Position numbers and translations under genes: made by a program. The notes under the pieces were generated by a model that saw only the letters and a program-made list of their open reading frames with translations, made no database searches and was not told the origin of the DNA. Shown here piece by piece: positions 24,230-35,640 of a stretch of 64,000 nt of DNA (within the stretch, counting starts at the first letter, position 1; each line of letters begins with the position of its first letter). This DNA is from Kryptolebias marmoratus (taxonomy: Eukaryota; Chordata; Actinopteri; Cyprinodontiformes; Rivulidae), in the NCBI RefSeq assembly GCF_001649575.2, contig NC_051434.1, positions 18,711,788-18,775,787 on the forward strand, given 5' to 3'.

Positions 24230-24425
24230 CACAACACATTTCAAGTACTATTCATTGCACAAAAACGGCTAACCAACCTTAGTCAACACAAAGATGGCTA
24301 TAATTCAGTCGGTTTTAAAGATGATGAGCTAAAATTTGATGTGGTAGTAGATGAGAGTCCTTCACAGCACACACCTTGAACATGACATCTTGCTATATCG
24401 AATGAGATTGTGTATAATATTTTCA
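24230..24425 (+). repeat. Repeat family B fragment
   Basis: Landmarks: 'caacacaaagatggctataa', 'gtcggttttaaagatgatg', 'gtggtagtagatgagagtcc' and 'tattttcaagatttgacc'. The family-B terminal phrase ('gtatgaaaggcggtaggtg', 25,351) reappears to the right of the LINE at 24,440-25,345. That LINE therefore probably inserted into this module. Confidence 0.55.
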
Positions 24426-24439
24426 AGATTTGACCAAAT

Positions 24440-25345
24440 CAGACACAGCACCCTCACTACTTCTACTCATAAATTCTGATGAGAGTTGGAAGCAGAGATC
24501 AGATTTCTCCAGTTTCATCTTCTCTCCACTGGCTCCCTGTCACATTCAGACTAGAAATTAAAACCTTACTTTTAACATGCAAGATTCTCAACAACTAAGG
24601 CCCATCTTATATTAAAGATCTTATTGTTTTATCTTTTCCTAAAAGAGCACTTTGCCCTCAGACTGCAGGTTTACTTGTGGTTCCTAGAATTTCTAAAAGT
24701 AGAACAGGAGGCAGAGCTTTCAGTTCTCAGACTGCTCTCTTGTGGAACCAACTTCCAGTTTCTGTCCGAGACACTGACACCCTGTCTACTTTTAAGACCA
24801 GGCTAAATATTTTCCTTTTTGATCAATCCTATAGTTGGAGTTGGCTTGGGTTTCCTGAGTTATCCCTTAGTTCTGCTGCTATAGACTTAGACTACTGAAG
24901 GACAAACTGACCACATTTCTTCCCTCTGCTGCTGTCTTTACTCTTTCTACTCTCCATGTTTGTTTTTGTAATAATTTCTATCATTAACATGTTTTTCTTT
25001 GTCTTTCTTCCAGGAGAATCTCCACCTGGACCAGTCATTCTGTGTTTGTCTCTGTCTCTTTCCTGTCCTCTCTAACTCGAAGCAGATGGCCGCTCGTCCT
25101 GAGCCTGGTTCTGGTTCTGGTTCTGATTGAGGTTTCTTCCTGTTGAAACGGAGTTTTTCCTTTCCACTGTCCCCAATGTGCTGCTCAGGATGGTAGTCTG
25201 TGACGAAATGAAGATTAAACACAATCTGCTGGCTTCCTTAGATACATAACTTTTACTAATTGGCTCTTTATAATGTATGTGAATGTTTTTGTACAGTGCT
25301 TGAGACGACTTTTGTTGTGTCTTGGCACTACATAAAGTTTAAAAC
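24440..25345 (+). mobile_element. CR1/Rex1-type LINE, 3' end
   Basis: The plus strand encodes the C-terminal wording of these LINE reverse transcriptases, for example GGRAFSSQ, LLWNQLPVSVRDT and FKTRLNIFLFDQ (about 24,700-24,830). A long 3' UTR ends with 'cttggcactacataaagttt', the usual end of such LINEs. A reverse-oriented copy with clear similarity lies at 33,440-34,020. It is 5'-truncated. Confidence 0.7.
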
Positions 25346-26745
25346 TCTAGTATGAAAGGCGGTAGGTGATATGCATTTCTTGAGAGAATGCTAGGCCTTT
25401 GTTTTTCTTTTGTACTGAATATTGGTCTGAGACATGTTAGTTTTTTACAGTGTAGGAAATCTGTTGAAATCCCAGTGCAAGGTGAAGAATACATCATGAT
25501 GTCATTTGTGAATACCTGGACTTTCTTTTTTCAAAGATAAACGTTGTATTTTTCACATTTTGTCACACAAAATAACAACGTAAATATATCTTAACAAATA
25601 TTACCTTTCTTATTTAATGATAATTTTTAGGTTTAGATACATAATATTTCATCAACTTATTTTATTTATTTTGAAAAGATGTTTTTATTCAACCACCACC
25701 ACAGTGGACACCAAGGCTTTCTAAGCTTAAGATAATTTTAAACCATTTTCTATACTTCAGGAATCTTATTTATCTGAGGCAAACAGGATTTTACTCCAAA
25801 TAGACAGACTTAGAACTGCCTTGAGCTCAAAGGAGAAAACATAATCTTTTGGAGAAGTCTGTAGGAGCAAAGTTATGACCCAGTTTATACGTTGGTTTTC
25901 AGTTCATTGACTCCTTCATTTACTTGGTGTAAATGTTTCAGATCATGACAAAGGACAGGCAATTCTTTCATTTTGATATATATATGATATATATTATATA
26001 TATATATTTGATATATATATATGAAATAGTTAGCTCTCCCTTCTCTCTTATGTATGGTTTAATCAAAATAATTTAAATTCATATTTTGATATCTGAACAC
26101 CAATCTCATGTTATCTTTTTGCCATAAAGTTTAACTGGATCTATTCATCCACAACTTATTCCATGATCTGTAAATATGTAATTAGTGTAAATAAATCCTC
26201 TTTATATTTTATTATCTTTGGTTGGAATTTCGAGCAGTGGCTTCATTGTTACTCTTCAAATTTTCCTGAGAAATTTTTGAGTTTTTAGTTTTGTCCTTGC
26301 TGAATAGTTGCCTGTAAAAATAGTAAAATCCGCATCTGTACACGAAACTCCAAATCCTACTTCAAAAGCAGTCCTTGAAGTGGGGCTTTTTATTTCTCCA
26401 GGCTTCAGGAAGGAGGAACAATAGCAGGCTGATGGAGGAACAAAGTGAGACAGGAGCATGGATAAAATGGCTCATCAAGTAAACAAACTGATTGAATCAC
26501 TTTGGGGCGAAATGCAAAGATCTCATGGTAAATGATCCTTTTCATAAGGCTGGTAAGGCTTTTTAACCGAGCGGCCAAACTCATTATCATTCCAAATAGC
26601 CAGAAAGACACCACTGATATTCACTGAACTCCACCTGTCCACCACTTTTAACTTTAGCGGGTGTTCCTGAGGTTTTTACTGCTTATATCCTATCAATTTC
26701 TTTTTGAGTGCAGATTGTCAAACTGACTCTTGATTGCTTGTGCAG
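25345..26745. other. Intergenic with an AT microsatellite
   Basis: After the family-B end at about 25,400 I see no gene. A TA-rich microsatellite lies at about 25,976-26,022. The rest is AT-rich unassigned sequence. The open frames at 26,256-26,614 are short and show no family resemblance. Confidence 0.4.
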
Positions 26746-26749
26746 TGAG

Positions 26750-28370
26750 TTGCTAAAGTATTCAATTTTTCAATCTTTTTTTCTTTCTTTTTTACAGTTT
26801 GATCATAAGTAATTACCCTACACAAAACACTCCAAACTTAAATGGGGCTTTCTTTTCCCCATCATTCTGAAAAACATAAAGCTGAAAAGTGATGTGAGTG
26901 TGTGTATTCACCCACTAAGGTCAAAGCTTTGTAGAACCTGTTTCTGCAGCATTAAGTCTCTTCAGGCACAGCTTCATGAGTTTGGTACATAATGAATTTT
27001 TCTCTATTCTTTCTGACCAAACTGCTGCAGCTCCTTCTGGTTGGATGGGTGCTGCTTGAGTCCAGTAACCTTTAACTCAAATCAGAGTTTCTCAGTTGGA
27101 CTGAGGTCTGGACTTTGACTGGACCATTACAGTACCTTTTCCTGGTTCTCCTTCAACCAGTGTAGTGCTGCTTCAGCAGAGTGTTTAGTCTTCATCCTGC
27201 TGAGAAGTGGCCCTCCGTCCCAGTCTTATATCTTGTGATTACTCAAAAAGTCAACTTCATGATGCTACCACCCCCATGCTTCACTGTGAGGATGGTGTTC
27301 TCACAATAAGTGGTGTTATGTTTGTACCAGACATTGAGCTGTCCTTGATGTCAAAAAAAGTCCCATCTGACCTTATCAGCCTTTTCCACATGTTCTGAGT
27401 CTTTAATATGACACTTAAATAGACCACAAGTGGACCTTACTGACACGATTTCAGGTGTTGCCAAACGTGAGTACCCAGGAGGCGGACAGAACACGGGAGA
27501 CAAATTGAAAAAAATAAGATTTATTTTGTGCCAGGAAGGTAAGGGGAACAGGATCTGAAAAGGAGGGCAGAATGATTAGTCCTTTGAACTGCTAGAGGTT
27601 CAGAGACGGAGCTATCTATAGGTGTAGTGTGGAGGCTTACGACAGGTGGTAGGGTGCGAGCTCGGACGTGCGGTTCCAGGAATCCCAGGTGAGTATTTCC
27701 AAGGTGCAGGTAAGTATTTTGCAGTTGGAGATCGGTTGTGTACACAAATCTGGTGGTGGTTTGTGGATGACAGGCAGGCCTCGGTGTTGAGCCAGCAGGT
27801 AGGCCTCAGAGAAGAAGCATGGAATCTTCGGATCTTCAGCAGGTTAGCCGGATCAGGTAAGTATTGGCAAGGCTTCCAGGTATATTGTTCTCGGGTGGCA
27901 AGGTGGTGAGCAGAGACAGGATTACTGGTAAGTAAACAGAAGACAGGCACAGGTAAGTAACTTTCAGAATCTCTTAACTTGGTTTTCTGGCTGAGACCGT
28001 TTACCCAAGGCACTTGATGCTTCAGCGAACAACTGCTCTCGGTGACTGCCCTAAGAACCCTGGGACTGGATGATGAGAACCTGCTGCAGCTGTAATTAGG
28101 AGGCCAGCCCATGAGACGATCCGAGGGAGCAGAAACAGGTAACAATGGCAGATTGCCACACTTACTGGATATAACTAATTAAACAGAAGGGGTGAATACA
28201 CCACTTTAAGTTATATATTTTTTACAGTTATTTAAAACATGTTTTACCCACTTATCTTTATCGGCCAGAAGCATTTTGTGTAGGTCCATTACTCATTATC
28301 AAATTAAATGTATTTAAATTACAGGTTGTGAGGCAACAAAATAGAAAGAATACCCAATGTACATTTTTCT
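26750..28370 (-). mobile_element. Tc1-type transposon relic interrupted by an LTR
   Basis: On the plus strand the reverse complement of a Tc1 element is recognisable: 'gtgtattcacccactaagg' near 26,903, 'cagttggactgaggtctgg' at 27,092, 'ccatgcttcactgtgaggat' at 27,274 and 'accacaagtggacc' at 27,423. After the LTR it resumes with 'gaaggggtgaatac' (28,185) and 'aaattacaggttgtgaggc' (28,316), which is the far terminus. The transposase is broken by many changes. Confidence 0.7.
27456..28160 (-). mobile_element. Probable solo LTR inside a Tc1 relic
   Basis: The ends read TGTTGCCAA on the left and TTGCCACA on the right, giving TG...CA with extended inverted ends. On the minus strand an AATAAA signal lies about 50-60 bases from the LTR end. 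It interrupts the Tc1 relic. I do not find a clean target duplication, so the copy may be recombined or the flanks diverged. The plus strand holds five close matches to a splice-donor consensus. The 177-codon frame at 27,612-28,145 is inside the LTR and resembles nothing known. Confidence 0.6.
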
Positions 28371-29875
28371 TTATCACAGCAATTCCATTTTTGAGTCCTC
28401 GGTGCAAATTGGTTGTTTAAAAAGCACATTTAATTTAACAACCCAGAGCCAGTTGATTGCCATTAAAGTTCACCCATAACACCAAAAGCTCATTAAAAAC
28501 AAAAGAAATAAAAGATCTTAATGATCAACAAGGCAGTCTTTTAGGTTTAGGCAGCAAGACTTTTTTTCAGTTTGGTTTAAAAAAAAAATCAAATAAGAAT
28601 ACACAAAGTTAACCACATAAATATCTCCACCATGCTTGTTTTCACTATGATTAAAGGCAATAGCTACTTGTCAAAGAGGGTAAAGGGATCAAAAGGAAAT
28701 AAATAGAGAAAAATAAACACACATAAAGAATATAAAATGTGATCTAATTACTAAGGAGTAAAAGTACACTTTGCAGTCTGTCTCCAGTGTTCGGAGCTGT
28801 GAGTCAGTGATTTCTGGGCCTGATGATGACTCACAGGACCTTCCTCTTCAGGGAGGTGCAGTGGGCTTCATGCGGATAAACTCTTTGGCTCACCCGCTGA
28901 ATTTAATCAGCAGCTGTTAACACATAACATTATGTTAACACATAACGGAACCTTGACTTGAAAAGTTCCCTCCCTCCCACTGCAGGACAATGACTGGACT
29001 ATAAGTAACAAGATGCTAAACCTGTAATTACAGTCGCAACACACTTGTATTTCTTGGCTTATCTCCTCTAATGCTTTGAGCAAATAAAAAAAAACAGTAC
29101 ATAAACATCAACCCTTGTTTACTCCAGACAAATCGAGGAAAAGTATGTTTGCAGTCAGCTAATGATAAGAAACAAGGCCTGTGTTGGTCTTCAAGGCTCA
29201 TTAGTCACAGTTTTCTTGAGGGGACATGAAACTGGCTGAGCTGACCGATGATACTAAAAGCTTCCACCAGTTTTCCTAAGGTAGACATTTGTTGATATTG
29301 ATGATGTCTTTGCAAAATTAAATTTTTATTTGCTGGTAAAGTTTGCAGTTTAGCTACCTTGAAGATAATCATCCTTTGTTTTTGTTTTTTCTTCTCCAGG
29401 ACATAGCTGGACCAGCAAACATATGCAGCCTCCTTGCATAATATAAATTATGAATTAGCTAATACCAGATTTGGCCCTGAAATTATGCCCTGCTATTGTA
29501 ATGAGCTGCTCACCTTATGCAAGATTTCGCCATGATGCAAGGCCAACAGAGAGGGCTTCAATATTTATGATGCAAGCTGATGTGTTTCTTCCTGTCAGTC
29601 TGTTGGGTTCAGCTTGCAGCTTCTTGATAACACACAGTCCTTCAGGTGCAAATGAAAGGGAGAAGTAAGAGGCTCAGAGTGTCCTTGTCTGTTGTGAGTA
29701 AAAGGATTTTAAATTAGCTGTAGTTGGGAGATGTTGCATCATGTCACATACGGTATAATTCTCAGTGTTTTGTCATTCTGAACAAACGTTGTTTACATAA
29801 ATACCCAAAATACAGCAATTATCTTTTAGCAGCACAGCATACCTACATAAATCAACTAGGCTTATTTTGTATTAT
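28370..29875. other. Intergenic; candidate conserved non-coding block
   Basis: No transposon landmarks are seen between about 28,760 and 29,700. The part 29,430-29,600 combines balanced composition with several homeodomain-like TAAT cores ('aattatgaattagctaat' at about 29,447). That look is common in conserved non-coding elements near developmentally regulated genes. This is an impression only. Confidence 0.3.
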
Positions 29876-29879
29876 GTTG

Positions 29880-31060
29880 AATAACTAGAACATTTTTGAA
29901 CAAGGGCCTCAAACAGTTACTGTGCAAAAATAAACGTAGCACAAAAAGTAAGAATATTTGTGTTTGGTTGATTATTTCTTTGTTGTAACAATGCTTCTGG
30001 GCAATAAATTTTATACTATTAGAAAGCCTGTCTATTTTCCTTTAAATGGTGCCACATTTGTTAGGAAAATGCATTTGTGGATTGAGCAGCAGAGTTGAGC
30101 ATGTGTGTTGCTGTCATGTTAAGTAGTTTTTTGACCAGGGTTCGAGTACTGAGGATGAAAGGAGTCCTTGAACGGGGGGTAAGGAGAATAAAGGTTTATT
30201 ACGAAGGTGAATAGAGGGGCAATGGAACTGGAGGTGATGAGTGGAGTGTTTCCTTGAAGATTCAGAGGAGGGGCATGACCAGGATCTCCTGTCAGATTCT
30301 GCAGAAGAATTTTCCAGATTTGCGGTGGTGTGCAGGCAGAGCAGCGAGGAGAGCGGACAGGTGCAGGTTGAGTTGGATAAGACGGTCGGCAGAGCTAGGT
30401 ACCTGATGGCGTTGAAGTGGCTGAGATCCAGCAACTAAAGGAACCAAGATAACTCAAAGGAAGCTTCAAGTGACTTTATCAACAAAGAATCAAGGTACAG
30501 CTCAGCATTAAGTGGGTTGAAGAGCAATCAGCAGAAATTGCTGACAGCTTGTGGCACCGCCCTGGGAACACCTCCTCAGCCTAGCTTTGAAATAAGGTTG
30601 TTATTCTAAAAAGCAGTCAACACAAAAAAAACAAACAAACAAACACAAGATTCCTGCCAGCTGTGCCCATGAAAAACTTGCCAAATCTTTTCTGTCAATG
30701 CCAAACAGCTTATTCTGCTATGAACTCTTGTTTGGTGTTGTTTATTGGACTGGTTGATTGAAGTCTGAAGAAACAAGACCCTTTTTTTAATTTAAGAATT
30801 TATTTATTTATTTAACAAACAGGGGCCTCAGTAGCATGTGGAGGAACCATACACAACCACAACAGCCTGGTACCTCCTCCTCATGCTGCTCATCAATTTG
30901 GTCAACACTGCTGTGGGCTGGCATCTCATTCTTCAACCAGCATTTGTTGTCACCCAATATGATTGTGTTGGTCTGGATGGAACCACACACTCAAGTTGGT
31001 CCCACAGGCGTTCAGTAAGGTTGAGGTGAAGACTGCAGGAAGGCCACTCCTTCTCAACTC
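29880..31060 (-). mobile_element. DNA transposon relic split by an LTR
   Basis: The left part (about 29,895-30,111) contains 'gggcaataaattttatac', 'gaaagcctgtctattttcc' and 'gattgagcagcagagttg'. The right part (about 30,820-31,060) contains 'cctcagtagcatgtggagg', 'acctcctcctcatgctgctc' and 'cttcaaccagcatttg'. Both phrases belong to the same widespread fish DNA transposon as I remember it; superfamily assignment (Tc1-like or related) is uncertain. The middle is replaced by the LTR-like segment. Confidence 0.5.
30112..30570 (-). mobile_element. Probable solo LTR
   Basis: The left end reads TGTCATGTTAAG, and a likely right end is CCTGGGAACA (TG...CA). An AATAAA signal on the minus strand (near 30,195) fits an LTR read leftward, as in the copies at 37,179 and 45,508. 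The flanks (GTTGC left, CCTCC right) do not match, so the right boundary is unsure. Confidence 0.4.
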
Positions 31061-31064
31061 CCTC

Positions 31065-31900
31065 TCCACACGTCTACTCTTATGTGTCTTATACAGAAGA
31101 TATGACAAGTTAAACAGGACCTTCACTTTCAGTTTTTGAAAGGAAAACTCTGAGCTGATACAATGGAAGTCAATGGGAGTTTGGATGTGCACACTCCTTA
31201 CTCAGGTGGGATTTTAGAGAAAGCCACAAGTCCTACAGCAATGAGAGACACACTGGGTGTGACAAATTTTCTTTTAGGACAATAAGGTGTGTCTTATCTT
31301 ACCTACAACTATCTATTTATCCATTTTACGTATTCACTTGCTTTAAGAAATTTTACTAGTTTTCATTTTGTTGTTTAATTTTGTGGTCTTTTGTACTTTG
31401 TTGTTATTTTTGTACTATTTTACGTGCAGCAGCTTTTAAATGTGCTTTATGGGTAAACTTAAAGTGAAACATTGTCACACTTTAGGTTGAACATACTGTT
31501 GCAAAATCTCTAAAAGTCATAAAACCTAAACTGTGACTGTGTAAAAACCATAAAACATAAGAAAATGCCAGCTCTGTCGTGAAAAGTCCAGGTACCCATG
31601 ACTTTTTAAACTTTAAATAATGTTTCTACTGTGAAGTATGTCTGAGCTGTAGAGCTCCATAAAGAGCTAAGTTTTTCATTTGCTATGCAAAAAATCCCAT
31701 TGCTGTGTACATGGAAATCTTTTGCACTTATTTAGACACCATACAATGTACCACTACCAAATATTCTAGCACATTTCTGATCAAGCTGCACATTTTCATA
31801 TATTTGTTGTCTGGGTTTCTCCAAAACTAGAGGAGTAGCGAATCAAAAATTATGATGGATACAGACGAATAGCAATACAAGTGCTTTAATAGTGCGCTGG
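31065..31900 (-). repeat. Repeat family A (reverse)
   Basis: Landmarks in order: 'gaagtcaatgggagtttgg' (31,166), 'gactgtgtaaaaaccataaa' (31,535), 'gctgtagagctccataaaga' (31,647), 'acatttctgatcaagctgc' (31,771) and 'gaatagcaatacaagtgct' (31,866). This order matches the 51.8-52.85 kb copy. Confidence 0.6.
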
Positions 31901-31999
31901 AACGTTAATAATGATTGCACAAATTCCTGATGAGTCTTTGGTGACTCAGTCGTGTTATTGTTGACTTGTGTTTGCAGGTTTAGAGGCTGTTCTGTCACA

Positions 32000-32500
32000 T
32001 GGGACAACAAAAAACACTGAACCTATTTTCTAAGACACACAAAAAAAACCTAAGTCATTTGGACGGTCCACAGATAGACATAAAGACATGCAGATATCTT
32101 TCAAATAAATTTAAGCAGTGGACTGCTCTTTTTGGGTTGGAGGGGCTGCATCAAGTGGAGGAGTTTAAGTATTTTGGGGTCTTGTTCACGAGTGAGGGAA
32201 GAATGGAGTGCAAGATCGACAGATGGATCTGTGCAGCTTCTGCAGTATTGGGTACTCTGTACCGGTTCATTGTGTTAAAAAGGGAGCTGAGCTGCAAGGC
32301 AAGACTCAGTTTACTGGTCCATCTACATTCCTACCCTCACCTATGGTCATGAACTCTGAGTGACTATGTCTCTCGCCTTGGAATCCTACCTGTACAGCTG
32401 GAAGACGTGGCTGTGGAGAGAGCTGTCTGAGCTTCACTGCTCAAGCTTCTGCCCCCGCGACCCGACTCCGGAACAAGCAGTAGATAACGGAAGGATGGTT
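32000..32500 (+). pseudogene. LINE reverse-transcriptase C-terminal fragment
   Basis: From about 32,140 the plus strand reads VEEFKYFGVLFTSEGRM, then a segment ending in LYRF, then KRELSCKARLSLL. This is the wording downstream of the reverse-transcriptase palm in common fish LINEs. The frame is lost at about 32,352 and further pieces follow in other frames to about 32,480. The same family appears at 39.5, 56.2 and 58.5 kb. Confidence 0.75.
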
Positions 32501-33060
32501 GTATAAAATAAAGCAGTATTGCTCTTTAATATTTTCTTTTTAAAAACGATGATGAGACAAGTACGCACATCAGTTAATGGCAGAAATAATGACATAAACT
32601 AAAAGCTAGCTATTTCTTCTCTCCAAAGTGGTGAGACAAGCCAAATGTCACATTAGAAGCAAACTTATTTTAACAGCTAACTTAACAGCCTGCATTTCAC
32701 TTAAAGTGAAAAGATCAGTTTCTCAATCCGCAACAGCTTGAAAGCTCTGCAACATCCTGTCATGATGTGGAGCTAATGAGTCACAAGGGTCAAATCAGCC
32801 TAAGAAGAAAAAGCACTTAAGAGTTGAACGAAATGCATAAATGCATTTCATTGTGTTTCCTTTGCACCTTTTCAAATATAGTTTTTATGTAAGCCAGCTG
32901 TACACTGGAGGTAAGGCCAGGAAGTATTAATCAACAGCAGACCTAATCATTATGAAGTGGCAGAAGGAGGAATGTTCAGAATCTGGCTGCACAGTCGCAG
33001 ATGTACATGGTGATTAATGTGTCCTGTTTTATATTTATATGAAACATTTAAACCAGTGCC
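32500..33060. other. Intergenic, nothing recognised
   Basis: No gene, transposon terminus or repeat landmark is visible to me. Composition is AT-rich and unremarkable. Confidence 0.4.
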
Positions 33061-33245
33061 CTCATCTCATATCCATCCATCCATCCATCCATTTTCTTTA
33101 TCTGCTTTTCCTTCCATGGTCATGGGGGGAGCTATCTCCAGCAGTCATTGTGTGAGAGGCTGCGCACACCCTGGACAGGTCACAAGTCCCAGGGCTCTTC
33201 TCATGTCCGACCAATTCCATTCACAACAAAGGTCATCTCAGGGCA
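33060..33245 (-). mobile_element. SINE-like element with ATCC tail
   Basis: An ATCC microsatellite (33,071-33,091) is followed by 'tcatggggggagctatctcc', 'cagcagtcattgtgtgagag' and 'cacaccctggacaggtcac'. This is the reverse complement of the 3' part of the SINE-like element at 34,190-34,553. It is truncated. Confidence 0.55.
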
Positions 33246-33439
33246 CTATCATGTCAAATCAAAACCCCAATTCAGTCTAAGACAGATTCCGATTCAAATC
33301 CAGATACAGTCAATTTAGTTCATTTATAATGCACTACATTCCCAAACAGTGGGTGGCCATCTGCCTCGACTGGCTGAGGGCTGAGAGGACAGACACCCCA
33401 TAAACACAGTAGCTATTGGCCCAGGTGTGGTTTCTATAA

Positions 33440-34020
33440 GAAGAAAAACACAAGGATATGTGCAGCAATAACTACAAATACAAACATGGAGCACTGAGAG
33501 AGTAAAGACAGTAGCAGAGGGAGGAAATGTGGTCAGTTTGTCCTCCAGCAGTCTAAGCCTATAGCAGCAGAACTAAGGGATATCTCAGGAAACCCAACCC
33601 TAACTATAGGATTGATCAAAAAGGAAAGACTTAAGCCTAATCTTAAAAGCAGACTGGGTGTCAGCCTCACAGACAGAAACTGGAAGTTGAATCCACTAGA
33701 GAGGAGCCTGAGAACTGAAAGTTCTGCCTTCTGTTCTACTTTTAGTAACTCCAGGAACCAGAAGTAAACCTGCAGTCTGAGAACAAAGTGCTCAGTAAAG
33801 AAAATATGGAACAATAAGACCTTTAATATAAGATGGAGGTTAGTTGTTGAGAATCTTGTATGTTAGAAGTAAGATTTTAAATTCTATTCTGAATTTGACA
33901 GGGAGCCAATGGAGAGAAGCTAAAACTGGAGAAATCTGATCTCTCCTTCTAACTCTCATCAGCACTTTGGCAGCAGCATTTTGGATCAACTGAAGACTTT
34001 TTAGAGAATCAGGGTGTGAT
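33440..34020 (-). mobile_element. CR1/Rex1-type LINE, 3' end (reverse)
   Basis: Read on the minus strand this is closely similar to 24,440-25,000. It shares the stretches encoding the 'FQFLSV' region and 'LSSAAIGLD', together with the same 'gttctcagactgcaggtttact' neighbourhood. The 33,533-33,814 frame is an out-of-frame reading of it. Confidence 0.7.
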
Positions 34021-34189
34021 CTAATAGTTGCTCACTTCACCTTTCAGTTCAGCTGCAGCCTTACTCTTTTATGAAAGATGACTCAAAGGTAGCAACTAAC
34101 TGAACTTAGTGGAGCTCTGTCAACCGAAACGCCAAATATTTCCTTCAGTAGGTGGGAAAAGTGTAGCTGTGCTAAAACAAGTGAAAGTG

Positions 34190-34553
34190 GATGCTTTGAT
34201 TGCAGTGGTGTGGCACGTTGGCCTCGCAGCAAGAAAGTCACAGGTTCGACTACAGACTGGGGTCTTTCTGTGTGAAGTTTGCATGTTCTCCCTGTGCATG
34301 TGTGGGTTTTTTCCAGGTACTTCATTTCCTCCCACAGATAAAAAAATGCATGTTAGATTATTTAGCAACTCTAAAGATTTGTCTCTAGGTGTGATTGTGA
34401 ATGTTTCTTGTCTTGTTTTTCTCTTTGTGGCCCCATGATGGACTGACGGCTTGCCCCAGGTGTACCCCGCCTCCCGCCCAATAACAACTAGAAATAGGCA
34501 CCGGCTCCCCATGATCCCTCATGTGTTCAAGGTAAAGAAAATGGATGGATGGA
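34190..34553 (+). mobile_element. SINE-like element with tRNA-like head and ATGG tail
   Basis: The left end reads 'gtggtgtggcacgttggcc', 'cacaggttcgactacagac', which resembles a tRNA A-box region and B-box (GGTTCGA). It continues 'gtgaagtttgcatgttctcc' and 'tgtaccccgcctcccgcc' and ends in ATGG repeats at about 34,540-34,553. The order matches a short interspersed repeat very common in fish. Copies or pieces lie at 19.9, 23.2 and 33.1 kb. Confidence 0.65.
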
Positions 34554-34949
34554 TCTTTGATAATGAACTGTTCGCCTAATAATCAACCCCAGTTTTCACA
34601 CCACAATATAGTATGAAACCTTTCTTTTGCTGCAGCACTCTTACGTGCCATAAAGTTGTTTTCCGCTCATCAGATGCCACCATTAGTCTTCCCTGTAGCT
34701 TGTGACTGGGCACAGCTGTCTCTGCTCTGCCTGTCAGGGGCAGAATCTAAAAGCTGGGAGATGAACTGCAGCCAGTTTCATTTGGCAGAATGCATGCCAC
34801 GTGTGTCAGTTTTGCATTTTTTCTTTGAGTTAGGGTTGTTTTTCTTCACTTGTGTTTTAGGGAGAGCATGTCTTTTGAGTATGACTACTTCTTCTGGAGC
34901 GAAGTCCCTTGCTCCCATTGGAGGAAAGGTAGTTATTAAGGAAGCCAAT

Positions 34950-35640
34950 GCATAAGCGTAGTTGACGCACCCCCGTTACCATTCTATTATTCTTTTGTTT
35001 GTGTCACAATTTTTGATTTACCACTCTTCTGACAGTTTTAGGAAAAATACAACAACATAAAAACATCAAATTGTGACTCAATTGAAGTTAAAGTGCTATG
35101 ACATTTAGTCGCAGTTTTCATCATGTGGAAATTTACAAAAACCTGCAAAAACTTTCCACATACAAAACATGAATTATGGCTAGATGATTAAGAAAAACCA
35201 GGGCTTTTTGGAGCTCTATAAGTCAGAATCTCTTCACAGTAGAATCATCACTCATAGTTTAAACGAGTCATGGATAGTTGACCTTTATGTGACTGAACTG
35301 GCATTTTGATATGTTTTATGGTAGTTCCACGATCACAGTTTAGATGTTATGAACTTTGCAGATTTTTACCACAGGATGTTCACCTTATCATGATATCTTG
35401 TGTTAGTTTTTCAGCTGTTTAAACTTTACTTTTTTTTTTTTCAAACAAACTCTTCTTACTACCAGTTTTTACACTTCTAATACTCATTAAAACAGCCATT
35501 TTAGTCTTCTTTTTTGCACTGTCTCTTAATGCCATAATAGTTGTGCTGTTTTCATACATTGTTTTTTGTTTATTTGTTTTTCTTTCCATCAATTTGAAAC
35601 TATATTTTTGAGACACCTGTTAAAACACTCCCAACAGCCA
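34950..35640 (+). repeat. Repeat family A, partial (forward)
   Basis: It opens with 'gttgacgcacccccgttacc' and 'caatttttgatttaccact'. 'ttttggagctctataagtc' (35,208), 'gacctttatgtgactgaac' (35,280) and 'ttccacgatcacagttt' follow. The right-hand part is only partly present. Confidence 0.55.

Noticed and set aside
27612..28145. 177-codon minus-strand open frame
   Set aside because: It lies wholly within the LTR interrupting a Tc1 relic, has no domain resemblance, and is low-complexity in Pro/Ser/Leu.
34190..34270. Possible tRNA gene (GGTTCGA B-box)
   Set aside because: No cloverleaf can be folded and the continuation is the body of a SINE-like element, so it is a tRNA-derived head at most.
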